Positions 1 through 12,000 of a DNA stretch of 64,000 nt are shown here, piece by piece (position 1 is the first letter of the stretch; every line of letters begins with the position of its first letter). The stretch covers positions 9,818,556 through 9,882,555 of the forward strand of contig OX465110.1 in the NCBI GenBank assembly GCA_949987565.1. Direction: 5' to 3'. The notes under the pieces were generated by a model. That model saw only the letters and a program-made list of their open reading frames with translations. It did no database searches and was not told the origin of the DNA. This DNA is from Luidia sarsii. Lineage: Eukaryota; Echinodermata; Asteroidea; Paxillosida; Luidiidae. The position numbers were made by a program, and so were the translations under genes.

Positions 1-2874
1 GCCCGACGGGTGCGGGCACACCAGACCAGACTTGACCATTATGGGCACATGAGGCCCGACGGGTGCGGGCACACCAGACCAGACTTGACCATTATGGGCA
101 CATGAGGCCCGACGGGTGCGGGCACACCAGACCAGACATGACCATTATGGACACATGAGGCCCGACGGGTGCGGGCACACCAGACCAGACTTGACCATTA
201 TGGGCACATGAGGCCCGACGGGTGCGGGCACACCAGACCAGACATGACCATTATGGACACATGAGGCCCGACGGGTGCGGGCACACCAAACCAGACTTGA
301 CCATTATGGGCACATGAGGCCCGACGGGTTCGGGCACACCAGACCAGACATGACCATTATGGACACATGAGGCCCGACGGGTGCAGGCACACCAGACCAG
401 ACATGACTATTATGGACACATGAGGCCCGACGGGTGCGGGCACACCAGACCAGACATGACCATTATGGGCACATGAGGCCCGACGGGTGCGGGCACACCA
501 GACCAGACATGACCATTATGGGCACATGAGGCCCCATGGGTGCAGGCACACCAGACCAGACTTGACCATTATGGGCACGAGGCCCAATGGGTGCGGGCAC
601 ACCAGACCAGACTTGACCATTATGGACACATGAAGCCCGACGGGTGCAGGCACACCAGACCAGACATGACCATTATGGACACATGAGGCCCCATGGGTGC
701 GGGCACACCAGACCAGACATGACCATTATGGACACATGAGGCCCGACGGGTGCGGGCACACCAGACCCGACTTGACCATTATGGGCACGAGGCCCAATGG
801 GTGCGGGCACACCAGACCAGACTTGACCATTATGGACACATGAGGCCCAACAGGTGCGGGCACACCAGATCAGACATGACCATTATGGACACATGAGGCC
901 CGATGGGTGCGGGCACACCAGACCAGACTTGACCATTATGGACACATTAGGCCCGACGGGTGCAGGCACACCAGACCAGACATGACCATTATGGGCACAT
1001 GAGGCCCGATGGGTGCGAGCACACCAGACCAGACATGACCATTATGGGCACATGAGGCCTGACGGGTGCGGGCACACCAGACCAGACTTGACCATTATGG
1101 ACACATGAGGCCCGACGGGTGCGGGCACACCAGACCAGACATGACCATTATGGGCACATTAGGCCCGACGGGTGCGAGCACACCAGACCAGACTTGACCA
1201 TTATGGGCACATGAGGCCCGATGGGTGCGGGCACACCAGACCAGACATGACCATTATGGACACATGAGGCCCGACGGGTGCGGGCACACCAGACCAGACA
1301 TGACCATTATGGGCACATGAGGCCCGATGGGTGCGGGCACACCAGACCAGACATGACCATTATGGGCACATGAGGCCCCATGGGTGCAGGCACACCAGAC
1401 CAGACATGACCATTATGGGCACATGAGGCCCGATGGGTGCGGGCACACCAGACCAGACTTGACCATTATGGACACATTAGGCCCGACGGGTGCGGGCACA
1501 CCAGACCAGACATGACCATTATGGACACATGAGGCCCGATGGGTGCAGGCACACCAGACCAGACTTGACCATTATGGGCACATGAGGCCCGATGGGTGCG
1601 GGCACACCAGACCAGACATGACCATTATGGACACATGAGGCCCGACGGGTGCGGGCACACCAGACCAGACTTGACCATTATGGGCACATGAGGCCCGACG
1701 GGTGCAGGCACACCAGACCAGACATGACCATTATGGACACATGAGGCCCGACGGGTGCGGGCACACCAGACCAGACATGACCATTATGGGCACATGAGGC
1801 CCGACGGGTGCGGGCACACCAGACCAGACATGACCATTATGGACACATGAGGCCCGACGGGTGCGGGCACACCAGACCAGACATGACCATTATGGACACA
1901 TGAGGCCCGACGGGTGCAGGCACACCAGACCAGACATGACCATTATGGACACATGAGGCCCGACGGGTGCAGGCACACCAGACCAGACTTGACCATTATG
2001 GGCACATGAGGCCCGACGGGTGCGGGCACACCAGACCAGACTTGACCATTATGGGCACATGAGGCCCGACGGGTGCAGGCACACCAGACCAGACATGACC
2101 ATTATGGGCACATGAGGCCCCATGGGTGCAGGCACACCAGACCAGACTTGACCATTATGGGCACGAGGCCCAGTGGGTGCGGGCACACCAGACCAGACTT
2201 GACCATTATGGACACATGAAGCCCGACGGGTGCAGGCACACCAGACCAGACATGACCATTATGGACACATGAGGCCCCATGGGTGCGGGCACACCAGACC
2301 AGACATGACCATTATGGACACATGAGGCCCGACGGGTGCGGGCACACCAGACCAGACTTGACCATTATGGACACATGAGGCCCGACGGGTGCGAGCACAC
2401 CAGACCAGACTTGACCATTATGGACACATGAGGCCCGACGGGTGCGAGCACACCAGACCAGACTTGACCATTATGGACACATGAGGCCCGACGGGTGCGA
2501 GCACACCAGACCAGACATGACCATTATGGACACATTAGGCCCGACGGGTGCGGGCACACCAGACCAGACTTGACCATTATGGGCACATGAGGCCCGACGG
2601 GTGCGAGCACACCAGACCAGACTTGACCATTATGGACACATGAGGCCCGACGGGTGCGAGCACACCAGACCAGACTTGACCATTATGGGCACATGAGGCC
2701 CGACGGGTGCGGGCACACCAGACCAGACATGACCATTATGGACACATGAGGCCCGACGGGTGCAGGCACACCAGACCAGACATGACCATTATGGACACAT
2801 GAGGCCCGACGGGTGCGGGCACACCAGACTAGACATGACCATTATGGACACATGAGGCCCGATGGGTGCGAGCA
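1..2874. repeat. 53-bp minisatellite, first block
   Basis: About 54 head-to-tail copies of a 53-bp unit containing ACCAGACCAGACATGACCAT, GGGCACATGAGG and CCGACGGGTGCGGGC. Copies differ by scattered substitutions (ACATG/ACTTG, GGGCACA/GGACACA, GACGGG/GATGGG). The array runs off the left edge of the window and resumes at 8061 after a transposon insertion. No open frame or splice site stands out. It lies upstream of a twsg1 exon, so it is probably intronic. Confidence 0.95.
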
Positions 2875-2986
2875 CACCAGACTAGCGCTGGGCGACTATT
2901 GATTTTCAAGAGTCGATTAGTCGTTGGCGTAATAGTCGCGAAAAGTCGACTAGTCGACCATTGTTTAGTACACGCGTTTTTATTGT

Positions 2987-3099
2987 ATAACTATACACGT
3001 GTACATGTACTGTACAGTACATGTACATGTACACGCCATCTACACACGTGCACACATGTATGTACATGTACATGTACATGTGTAGTGTGTACATGTGTG
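2987..3099. repeat. TGTACATG-type simple repeat
   Basis: Degenerate run of TACATG and TGTACA motifs. Because TGTACATGTACA is self-complementary, it generates short spurious ORFs on both strands. Similar tracts occur elsewhere in the window. Confidence 0.8.
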
Positions 3100-4370
3100 T
3101 TACCAGCTCTGCAGCGAACACAACAAGACCAGACGGACACTTCCATTTTCATTGTAGGGGAACAATTAAATTGTGGTTGTGGAATTAATTTTATTTTATT
3201 GGTTTACAGGACTTGCATGCATAGCTTTGTGTCATGCACGCATTTTCATATTTTGTAAGCCATTTATTCTGAAATGGTTTCAGAACTTCGGAAAAATGTG
3301 TGTCTATTTTTGTTTAATTTAAGAACTTGACTCTATTAACCCCCCTTTCCATTTTTGGAATGGGCCGGTGAAAGTGTGGACTCATCATGGTCATGGCGGC
3401 CGTTTTTACAGCGCACGTGTTAGTGTCATAATATTGCTTACGTGCAAAGCCTCCCAGAAATGTGGACCTCAAAGTCAAACAGGGAGTTGTTTCGTCTCTA
3501 GGCATTTCAGAATATTATGGAGAAACAGCAACTCCAACCTTTCACCAACCAGTTAATTATCCTCTGAATGAAAAAGTACAATCTGGTCGTGCTTTCGGTG
3601 AGGTTGATGATTTTCCGTGAAGGGTGAACGGATTAGTCCGCAACTTAATTCGCACGGGGAAAATTAACTTCGCTGCTAATAATCACGGCACGGCGTGAGT
3701 TCGTAAAATAAACAAACTGAGCTGTCGGAAGGGAAAATGATTTTGATCCACGTGTTTTGATCCCATGGCTTGACTAGCGGGACCTTTCTCAAATTAATGA
3801 CAACGAAATTTGAGGAGTCGATGGCCTGTATTTTTTTATTGGGGAAATTGGGACATTTATATTCAGAAAGCAGTCTTCAATAGCAGGCCTTCATTTTAAT
3901 AAATACGAGGAGCGCTATAAATTGCTCTCCTTAAAGAAGAATGAAACCCAGAGAAAATAGTTGGCTTATCTCTTTGATTGATAAAACCAACCTACAATTA
4001 CCCATGTGCAACTCACCTACGAGTTTCATAAAGAGGGAAAAATCATGGAATTCGGTGGTCGAATTCGCGTTCCCTCAACCCGCCATGCTTTCGAAATTTC
4101 CGGAAGGTCACTGCGGGGGTATGACATCACGGCGGAGACGACCCTGTCTGATTGGTCAGTTAGGCTTGTTCAATCATTTTAATTTAAACTACAAATATTA
4201 ATCAACATTTAAAAAAAAATTATACCTCAATGTGTGAGAAAATAATCTTATAATCCTTTGCAGATTTATTGTTTTTCGCTTTGGTCATTATTTGAATTAT
4301 TCTTGTGGATTGCGTATAGTCTTGATCTACAAACACTTTCACGGCTTCCTGATTGCATACGTTGCACGGA

Positions 4371-4528
4371 CTGTACATGTACATGTACATGTACAGTGCA
4401 CGTACAATGTACACGTTGTGTACTACATGTAATGTACAGTACATGTACACACTACTACTGTACTGTACACGTGTACAATGTACACGTTGTGTCCTACTTG
4501 TAATGTACTACTGTACACGTGTACATTA
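4371..4528. repeat. TACATG/TGTACA simple repeat
   Basis: Degenerate tract rich in TACATG, TGTACA and ACGTGTAC inside the Kolobok-like element. Several short ORFs on both strands arise only from it. Confidence 0.75.
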
Positions 4529-5297
4529 CGTTGGTATCTGTAACAAAATAAACGCTGCGCAATTTTGGTTCTCTGTTTTCTTGATCTTCGCCGAATGGCG
4601 ACCTGTTATAACAGCTGAACAAGTAGGCCTAAAATAACTTATACACCAGGGGCTGAGTTTAATAAAGGTCCGACAACTATGACTGGGAGCCCACTGTGTC
4701 CGGCTTTTGTTTCAGCTCGCGTAATTTTAATAGGAAAATACGAGAAATGATTCAAGAGATGGTCGATGTTTTGGTGAGATTTCAGTTGTACCATGGAGGA
4801 ATTTGTACACGTTAGCGAAGCTGTGTGGAGTTTAGTGGGGGTCAGGGGTCATGCACACAATAGCGCTGGGTGACAGGAGTTGCGGTCAGCGACCAGGGAA
4901 TAAACAGTGTGGGCGACTGGAGTCGCGTTCCGATAACGTGTAAATTAGGCCTAGCTCCATGTTCTTGTTGCAGCACAAATAAAAATACGGCACGGTACGT
5001 ATATCCTCCCTTCTTCCTCCATGGTAATTGGTACAATACATGTATATATCCATGGAGTTTACCCTCCATGAGTTACAGATAAGCGGTCTGCGAGAAAGAC
5101 TAGGCAGAACGTGCATGTGAGAAAAATCACGCCAGGACCGAAACGAAAACATACATCAAAAGTCGATCGTATCATACAGGAAAAACATCAAAATTAACTC
5201 AGCTTTCTGGATTCCAATGCGGCAATTCGTGAAGCTGTCGATGAACGTAATGCCACCGCTGGTCGATGTGAAAATACTGAAGGAACGGCATGTTCTT

Positions 5298-5606
5298 TCA
5301 GTATATTTCTCGGCTTCGAGCCGGTGAGTTTGGCCCGCAAGTCAACCTCGATCCCAACTCCTCCTCCGTCAAGTGATCGCTACAAATCACGTCATTTCGA
5401 CTATATTTGTAGCCGACATTGAGAAATTTTTCTACTTGTATGGCCGCAGCCCACTTCCCAAACAAGTCAGGTCTCTTGGCCTTGTTAGGAACTGCATGGA
5501 CAGATTTCCCTAGCTTTTTTTCCGCTGGCATTGTTACAACCAAAAGCCTGGCAGTACACTCGCGAGTGTATATAAACTGCACGCAGTATACATGTGTTGT
5601 GTACAC
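5298..5606 (-). pseudogene. THAP-like domain fragment
   Basis: An open frame of 102 codons. From an internal Met (about 5531) it reads like the second half of a THAP zinc finger: a conserved Pro, an invariant-type Trp in GKWAAAI, then VICSDHLTEEEL, matching the family pattern C-x2-H followed by an acidic helix. The first zinc-binding Cys pair is not evident, so the C2CH finger is incomplete. It lies between the long inverted arms of a TTAA-flanked element, which suggests it derives from a transposon DNA-binding protein. It could be one exon of a longer decayed gene. Confidence 0.45.
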
Positions 5607-5989
5607 ACATGTTGTAGGGATACGTCCGGGCCCATGCGGGGGTAGCCCGTCATTATATCATACCCCCCGCAGTGACCTGCCGGGAATTTCGAAAACATGG
5701 CGGGTACAGGGAACGCGAATTCGACCACCGAATTCCATCATTTTTCCCTCTTTATGAAACTCGTAGGTGAGTTGCACATGGGTAATTGTAGGTTGGTTTT
5801 ATCAACCAAAGAGATAAGCCAACTATTTTCTCTGGGTTTCATTCTTCTTTAATTCACTTTGTTGATTTAAGGAGAGCGATTTTCTTTCTATGAAAAACAA
5901 AAGAAAAAACCCACTCAATTCCAACGACAAAGAAAGAAACCCATGATCATCCCAATTCATGTTTTGTTTCGGTATTAAAATAAATTGCA

Positions 5990-6960
5990 CTTTTTTTGTA
6001 GCGTGAGTGACCGTCTCGCTAATACTCCTGGAAGTTCCGATCAGGCTTGAGTAGCGCAGCGTACTCGATCGTATGCGGCCTTGCGGCCGCTGTGCATGTT
6101 CACTGTGCAGTATACAGCGTGCAAAGATGGGTTGTGTCATGTCACGTGCAATGCGTAGGCTGGTTTCGGCCCTACAGCTCCTAGTGTCGCTATGGCTTTA
6201 CTTAGAGGCGGAAACCAAACCTAAACTTGCCAACCTGGTTAACGTCGCGAAGGGAAATCGGTCATAACTAAAATGCATTACTTCCATCGTTCGTCTCCGA
6301 ATGTTGTTTTCACGTAATTTAATATTTATCCCTTAGTCATTAATGTTGAAAGTGGTATGAATAGAAAGAGGAGAATATAGGCTTCAATTTGAGGGCGAAA
6401 TCGATGTTTACAGGGTGCGCTAGGCGGCCGGAAAACACGAGTTTGACTTTTTCTCCGCCATTTTAGCTCGATCTGCCGCGGCCGAATGGAACGATTTGGC
6501 AAATTTGAACTTCCAATATCTCAAGAAAGAAATGAAAAATCCTTCTCAAATTTTCTAGAATTCTAGAAAAAAAAAATTCTTATCTGGTATGCGTACTTTG
6601 GTTGACCGCGAAACTCGAAATATCGCTGGTATAAATGTAATAAACATTAGTTTATTTGTTAGAAAACAACTGTAAGGGCTGGCGGAAGTCTACTAATAAT
6701 TGCATACGCACACGTGCCGAGTGCACACACTGGGCAGTGCGCAATCTCGCACCACGATCGACAAACGATCAGCCTTAACTCAACGTAAATCACGACGACG
6801 AGTACGGTCCCAAAAGCCGTTTTTAGAGCAGATTTGGTTGGCAAATGTCTTAAATTTCTGACACAAAACATTTGTGCTTTTAACTCATGTGAACAAAAAA
6901 CAACAAAAAACAAGGTGATTAAACTTTCACGGTTTTTAAAAAATCATAATGCTCTCGTTA
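5990..6960. repeat. Segment shared with the second hAT-like element
   Basis: Collinear, diverged similarity to the interior of the element at 53985-62560. Shared landmarks are GGCTGGTTTCGGCCCTACAG-like sequence, GTCGCGAAGGGAAA, CCTTAGTCATTAAT, a TTCTAGAA-containing stretch and TTTTAACTCATGTGA. The order matches 54370-54530, 60460-60550 and 61670-62400. AAGGAGAGC near 5869 and its inverse near 6990 suggest it may have separate ends. No protein is encoded. Confidence 0.6.
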
Positions 6961-7314
6961 AATTTGTAGGGAGCGCTTTTTTTTTTGCTCTCCTTGGAAA
7001 ACGGAGCGCGGGGGAGCGCGAGTGCGATCGCGCTCCTTTCGTTTCAAGCCCTGCAATAGTGTCGTGTATCATTTCAGATTATTTTCAGTAGAAGTCCAGC
7101 GCAAACAGTCTTTAAGTCTGTATACATTTTTTTTATCAAAACCCTTTTTTCAAATAAAGTTTGCGTTAAAAAAAGGAAATGAATCATTATTTTTCATCAG
7201 AAAAAAAACCCACATTACGAGGTGATTACATTCTGGTGAAAACTATCAGTATAATGTCCATGTACACATAAAGTTTTGCCGATCTCTGGATTTGTTCATG
7301 CCTGAAAAGTACAG

Positions 7315-7392
7315 CACACGTATACATGTACTGTATGTACAATGTACATGTACACGTACAGTACATGTGTACGTACGTACGTGTACATGTAA
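7315..7392. repeat. TGTACATG simple repeat
   Basis: Short degenerate tract of TACATG, TGTACA and ACGTAC steps. Confidence 0.75.
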
Positions 7393-7754
7393 CAATCCTC
7401 AAATCCTGCAGTTAGCACGTGGTGCGCAAGTGGGAAAGGTCATCGCACTTGTGTTCCCAGACCTCCGTCAGTACAGTACGTACACTGAGGACGGCAGTGT
7501 CCAAAACGAATTCTGATGAATATGTAATGGCCGAATTAGAACCAATGGTACACTGGGAAGGTCTATGAATAATACATATCCGTATGTTGGCGTGGAAACG
7601 GTAGTCTGATTGGACGCCGAAACAGCACGTACATAATTATGCTCCCCTAAAATAAAATGGAACAGTCCAACGACCGACCGCCCCAAGCTTGCTACACTGA
7701 AGGCAGTGCTGTGTTAGTACTGTATACGATGGGCCGATTGCACTGTGTTTCGCG

Positions 7755-8045
7755 GCATGCTGTGCCGTGCCGTGCCATGCCGTGCCGTGCCGTGGGAGTT
7801 CGACTGGTCGAAATTTCGTGCCGTGCCGTGGGATTTCGACTGTCGAAAATTCGTGGCGTGCCGTGGGAGTTCGACTTGTCGCGGGGGTCGACTTGTCGCG
7901 GGGGTCGACTTGTCGCGGGGGTCGACTTGTCGTGGGGGTCGACTTGTCGCCGACAAGTCGCCACCGCGACAAGTCGACTTTCGTGAAAACGAATGTCGAC
8001 TGTCGGCATGTCTTTGCCGGTCGCGAAATGTCGGTTAGTCGACAT
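7755..8045. repeat. GCCGT microsatellite and GTCGAC-rich 17-bp repeat
   Basis: A run of GCCGTGCCGTGCCATGCCGT is followed by four to five copies of a 17-bp unit, GTCGCGGGGGTCGACTT, then its inverted version. Together they form a GTCGAC-rich foldback next to the right end of the hAT-like element. The several overlapping ORFs of 80-140 codons on both strands here are by-products of this GC-rich repeat. Confidence 0.75.
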
Positions 8046-8060
8046 TTTGTCCCAGGCCTA

Positions 8061-8519
8061 CACCAGACCAGACATGACCATTATGGACACATTAGGTCCG
8101 ACGGGTGCAGGCACACCAGACCAGACATGACCATTATGGGCACATTAGGCCCAATGGGTGCGGGCACACCAGACCAGACTTGACCATTATGGACACATGA
8201 GGCCCGACGGGTGCGGGCACACCAGACCAGACTTGACCATTATGGGCACATGAGGCCCAACGGGTGCAGGCACACCAGACCAGACATGACCATTATGGGC
8301 ACATGAGGCCTGACGGGTGCGGGCACACCAGACCAGACATGACCATTATGGGCACATGAGGCCCGACGGGTGCGGGCACACCAGACCAGACTTGACCATT
8401 ATGGACACATGAGGCCCCATGGGTGCAGGCACACCAGACCAGACATGACCATTATGGGCACATGAGGCCTGACGGGTGCGGGCACACCAGACCAGACTTG
8501 ACCATTATGGGCACATGAG
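8061..8519. repeat. 53-bp minisatellite, resumed
   Basis: About 8.5 further copies of the unit seen at 1-2874, in the same orientation, ending at CACATGAG before unique intron sequence. Both blocks were one array before the hAT-like insertion. Confidence 0.93.
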
Positions 8520-8775
8520 TGTCATTAGTGTTCCATTAGTGTGGCAGCTTGAGTGCCAAGCGTCTGCTACTGTGCGATGACCATATATTCACCCACAATA
8601 GGTGTGATATGCATTTATGCCCACTGGCACCAAAAATAACGATCCTTTTTTTGATTTTTTCCCCTAAAAACACTTGAATTGTGATGTAAAATAATAACCA
8701 GGCATAACATCAAACAGTCTAATTAAATTTCCAAAAAGCAAAGACCGATTTTTCTTTTCTGACTTACATTTGCAG

Positions 8776-8961
8776 GTCTGTGTCGAGCCAAAGGGGAAGC
8801 TCCTATACCATCTTGGCGTCTGAGCACCCTTGTTGATCTAGACCCCTTCCCATCATTGTTCAACGCACTGACTAGCTTGGAGGCATCACAGGATTCCAAC
8901 CTACGATGGACAGCCTTTCCACTCAGTCTTAAAGATCAGGGGATAGCCGTTCTGCCTACAG
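8776..8961 (+). CDS. twsg1: Twisted gastrulation, penultimate exon
   Basis: An internal exon bordered by the acceptor TTACATTTGCAG and the donor ACAG/GTAGGC. Only one frame is open (2 + 61 codons + 1 nt). It encodes a stretch containing LDPFPSLFNALTS and LRWTAFPLS, which aligns with the linker of vertebrate TWSG1 (PIPSLFRALTE, then NWNIVSFPV). It joins in frame (phase 1) to the exon at 19137. TWSG1 is a secreted protein that binds BMP ligands and chordin and modulates BMP gradients. The N-terminal cysteine-rich domain and signal peptide must lie on exons upstream of this window. Confidence 0.85.
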
Positions 8962-9030
8962 GTAGGCCTTTGAGGGTGGAGCTGATTTGATAAGACTTGA
9001 AGGAAGGGTTGTTGGGGCTAGAAGAAAGCA

Positions 9031-12000
9031 GGGATGGCATGAAGATGGGGAAGGGATGGCATGGAGATGGGGTAGAGATGGCATGAAGATGGGGTAGGGA
9101 TGGCATGGAGATGGGGAAGGGATGGCATGGAGATGGGGTAGGGATGGCATGGAGATGGGGTAGGGATGGTATGGAGATGGGGTAGGGATGGTATGGAGAT
9201 GGGGAAGGGATGACATGGAGATGGGGTAGGGATGACATGGAGATGGGGAAGGGATGGCATGGAGATGGGGAAGGGAAGACATGGAGATGGGGCAGTGATG
9301 GCATGGAGATGGGGGAGGGATGGCATGGAGATGGGGTAGGGATGGCATGGAGATGGGGTAGTGATGGCATGGAGATGGGGTGGGGATGGCATGGAGATGG
9401 GTAGTGATGGCATGGAGATGGGGTGGGGATGGCATGGAGATGGGGTAGGGATGGCATGGAGATGGGGAAGGGATAGCATGGAGATGGGGAAGGGATGGCA
9501 TGGAGATGGGGAAGGGAAGACATGGAGATGGGGCAGTGATGGCATGGAGATGGGGGAGGGATGGCATGGAGATGGGGCAGTGATGGCATGGAGATGGGGG
9601 AGGGATGGCATGGAGATGGGGTAGGGATGGCATGGAGATGGGGTAGTGATGGCATGGAGATGAGGTGGGGATGGCATGGAGATGGGTAGGGATGGCATGG
9701 AGATGGGGTGGGGATGGCATGGAGATGGGGAAGGGATGGCATGGAGATGGGGGAGGGATGGCATGGAGATGGGGTAGGGATGACATGGAGATGGGGCAGT
9801 GATGGCATGGAGATGGGGGAGGGATGGCATGGAGATGGGGCAGTGATGGCATGGAGATGGGGGAGGGATGGCATGGAGATGGGGTAGGGATGGCATGGAG
9901 ATGGGGTAGTGATGGCATGGAGATGGGGTGGGGATGGCATGGAGATGGGTAGGGATGGCATGGAGATGGGGTGGGGATGGCATGGAGATGGGGGAGGGAT
10001 GGCATGGAGATGGGGTAGGGATGGCATGGAGATTGGGTAGTGATGGCATGGAGATGGGGTAGGGATGGCATGGAGATGGGGTGGGGATGGCATGGAGATG
10101 GGGTGGTGATGGCATGGAGATGGGGGAGGGATGGCATGGAGATGGGGGAGGGATGGCATGGAGATGGGGTGGGGATGGCATGGAGATGGGGTAGGGATGG
10201 CATGGAGATGGGGTAGGGATGGCATGGAGATGGGGTAGTGATGGCATGGAGATGGGGGAGGGATGGCATGGAGATGGGGTGGGGATGGCATGGAGATGGG
10301 TAGTGATGGCATGGAGATGGGGTGGGGATGGCATGGAGATGGGGAAGGGATGGCATGGAGATGGGGTAGGGATGGCATGGAGATGGGGAAGGGATAGCAT
10401 GGAGATGGGGAAGGGATGGCATGGAGATGGGGTGGGGATGGCATGGAGATGGGGTAGTGATGGCATGGAGATGGGGGAGGGATGGCATGGAGATGGGGTA
10501 GGGATGGCATGGAGATGGGGAAGGGATGGCATGGAGATGGGGCAGTGATGGCATGGAGATGGGGTAGGGATGGCATGGAGATGGGGCAGTGATGGCATGG
10601 AGATGGGGGAGGGATGGCATGGAGATGGGGTAGGGATGGCATGGAGATGGGGTAGTGATGGCATGGAGATGGGGTGGGGATGGCATGGAGATGGGGTAGG
10701 GATGGCATGGAGATGGGGTAGTGATGGCATGGAGATGGGGTGGGGATGGCATGGAGATGGGGTAGGGATGACATGGAGATGGGGTAGGGATGGCATGGAG
10801 ATGGGGTAGGGATGGCATGGAGATGGGGTAGGGATGGCATGGAGATGGGGTAGGGATGGCATGGAGATGGGGAAGGGATGGCATGGAGATGGGGTAGGGA
10901 TGGCATGGAGATGGGGCAGTGATGGCATGGAGATGGGGGAGGGATGGCATGGAGATGGAGTAAGGATGGCATGGAGATGGGGTAGGGATGGCATGGAGAT
11001 GGGGGAGGGATGGCATGGAGATGGGGTAGGGATGGCATGGAGATGGGGCAGTGATGGCATGGAGATGGGGCAGTGATGGCATGGAGATGGGGTAGGGATG
11101 GCATGGAGATGGGGTAGGGATGGCGTGGAGATGGGGTAGGGATGGCATGGAGATGGGGTAGGGATGGCATGGAGATGGGGTAGGGATGGCATGGAGATGG
11201 GGTAGGGATGGCATGGAGATGGGGTAGGGATTGCATGGAGATGGGGGAGGGATGGCATGGAGATGGGGTAGGGATGGCATGGAGATGGGGTAGGGGTGGC
11301 ATGGAGATGGGGTAGGGATGGCATGGAGATGGGGTAGGGATGGCATGGAGATGGGGTAGGGATGGCATGGAGATGGGGCAGGGATGGCATGGAGATGGGG
11401 ATGGTGTGGCATGGAGATGGGGTAGGGATGGCATGGAGATGGGGTAGGGATGGCATGGAGATGGGGTAGGGATGACATGGAGATGGGGTAGGGATGGCAT
11501 GGAGATGGGGTAGGGATGACATGGAGATGGGGAAGGGATGGCATGGAGATGGGGTAGGGATGGCATGGAGATGGGGCAGTGATGGCATGGAGATGGGGGA
11601 GGGATGGCATGGAGATGGGGTAGGGATGGCATGGAGATGGGGTAGGGATGACATGGAGATGGGGAAGGGATGGCATGGGGAAGGGATGGCATGGAGATGG
11701 GTAGGGATGGCATGGAGATGGGGTCGGGATGGCATGGAGATGGGGTAGGGATGGCATGGAGATGGGGGAGGGATGGCATGGAGATGGGGGAGGGATGACA
11801 TGGAGATGGGGTAGGGATGACATGGAGATGGGGTAGGGATGACATGGAGATGGGGAAGGGATGGCATGGGGAAGGGATGGCATGGAGATGGGGTCGGGAT
11901 GGCATGGAGATGGGGGAGGGATGGCATGGAGATGGGGTAGGGATGGCATGGAGATGGGGTAGGGATGGCATGGAGATGAGGAAGGGATGGCATGGAGATG

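Larger units (their letters stand above)
3935..5848. mobile_element. Kolobok-like DNA transposon (TTAA target, long TIRs)
   Basis: Inverted arms of roughly 195 bp (about 3935-4130 and 5650-5848) share AGAAGAATGAAACCC at their outer ends. Each is directly flanked by TTAA (3931-3934, 5849-5852). Between the arms, on the minus strand, is a THAP-like fragment. TTAA duplications together with a THAP-domain protein are typical of Kolobok elements. No transposase core is seen, so this is a deleted, non-autonomous copy. piggyBac also uses TTAA, but these ends are unlike the piggyBac-type ends elsewhere in the window. Confidence 0.6.
2883..8060. mobile_element. hAT-like non-autonomous composite element
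   Basis: The ends are imperfect inverted copies: the left begins TAGCGCTGGG and the right, read inwards, begins TAGGCCTGGG, a terminal form common in hAT elements. A perfect 8-bp direct duplication CACCAGAC (2875-2882 and 8061-8068) flanks it, the length expected for hAT. The target is the 53-bp minisatellite, which continues on the far side. No hAT transposase is visible in 5.2 kb; the interior holds a TTAA-flanked element, a segment shared with the other hAT-like element, and simple repeats. Confidence 0.8.

Noticed and set aside
1..2874. CRISPR-like array.
   Set aside because: Units are contiguous with no unique spacers, and the context is a eukaryotic genome; a minisatellite explains it.
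4861..4880. Second hAT terminus (TAGCGCTGGGTGACAGGAGT).
   Set aside because: No matching inverted end or 8-bp duplication found nearby; may be a solo relic.
7637..8183. Cluster of overlapping 80-138 codon ORFs on both strands.
   Set aside because: All arise from the GC-rich GTCGAC/GCCGT repeat and run into the minisatellite.
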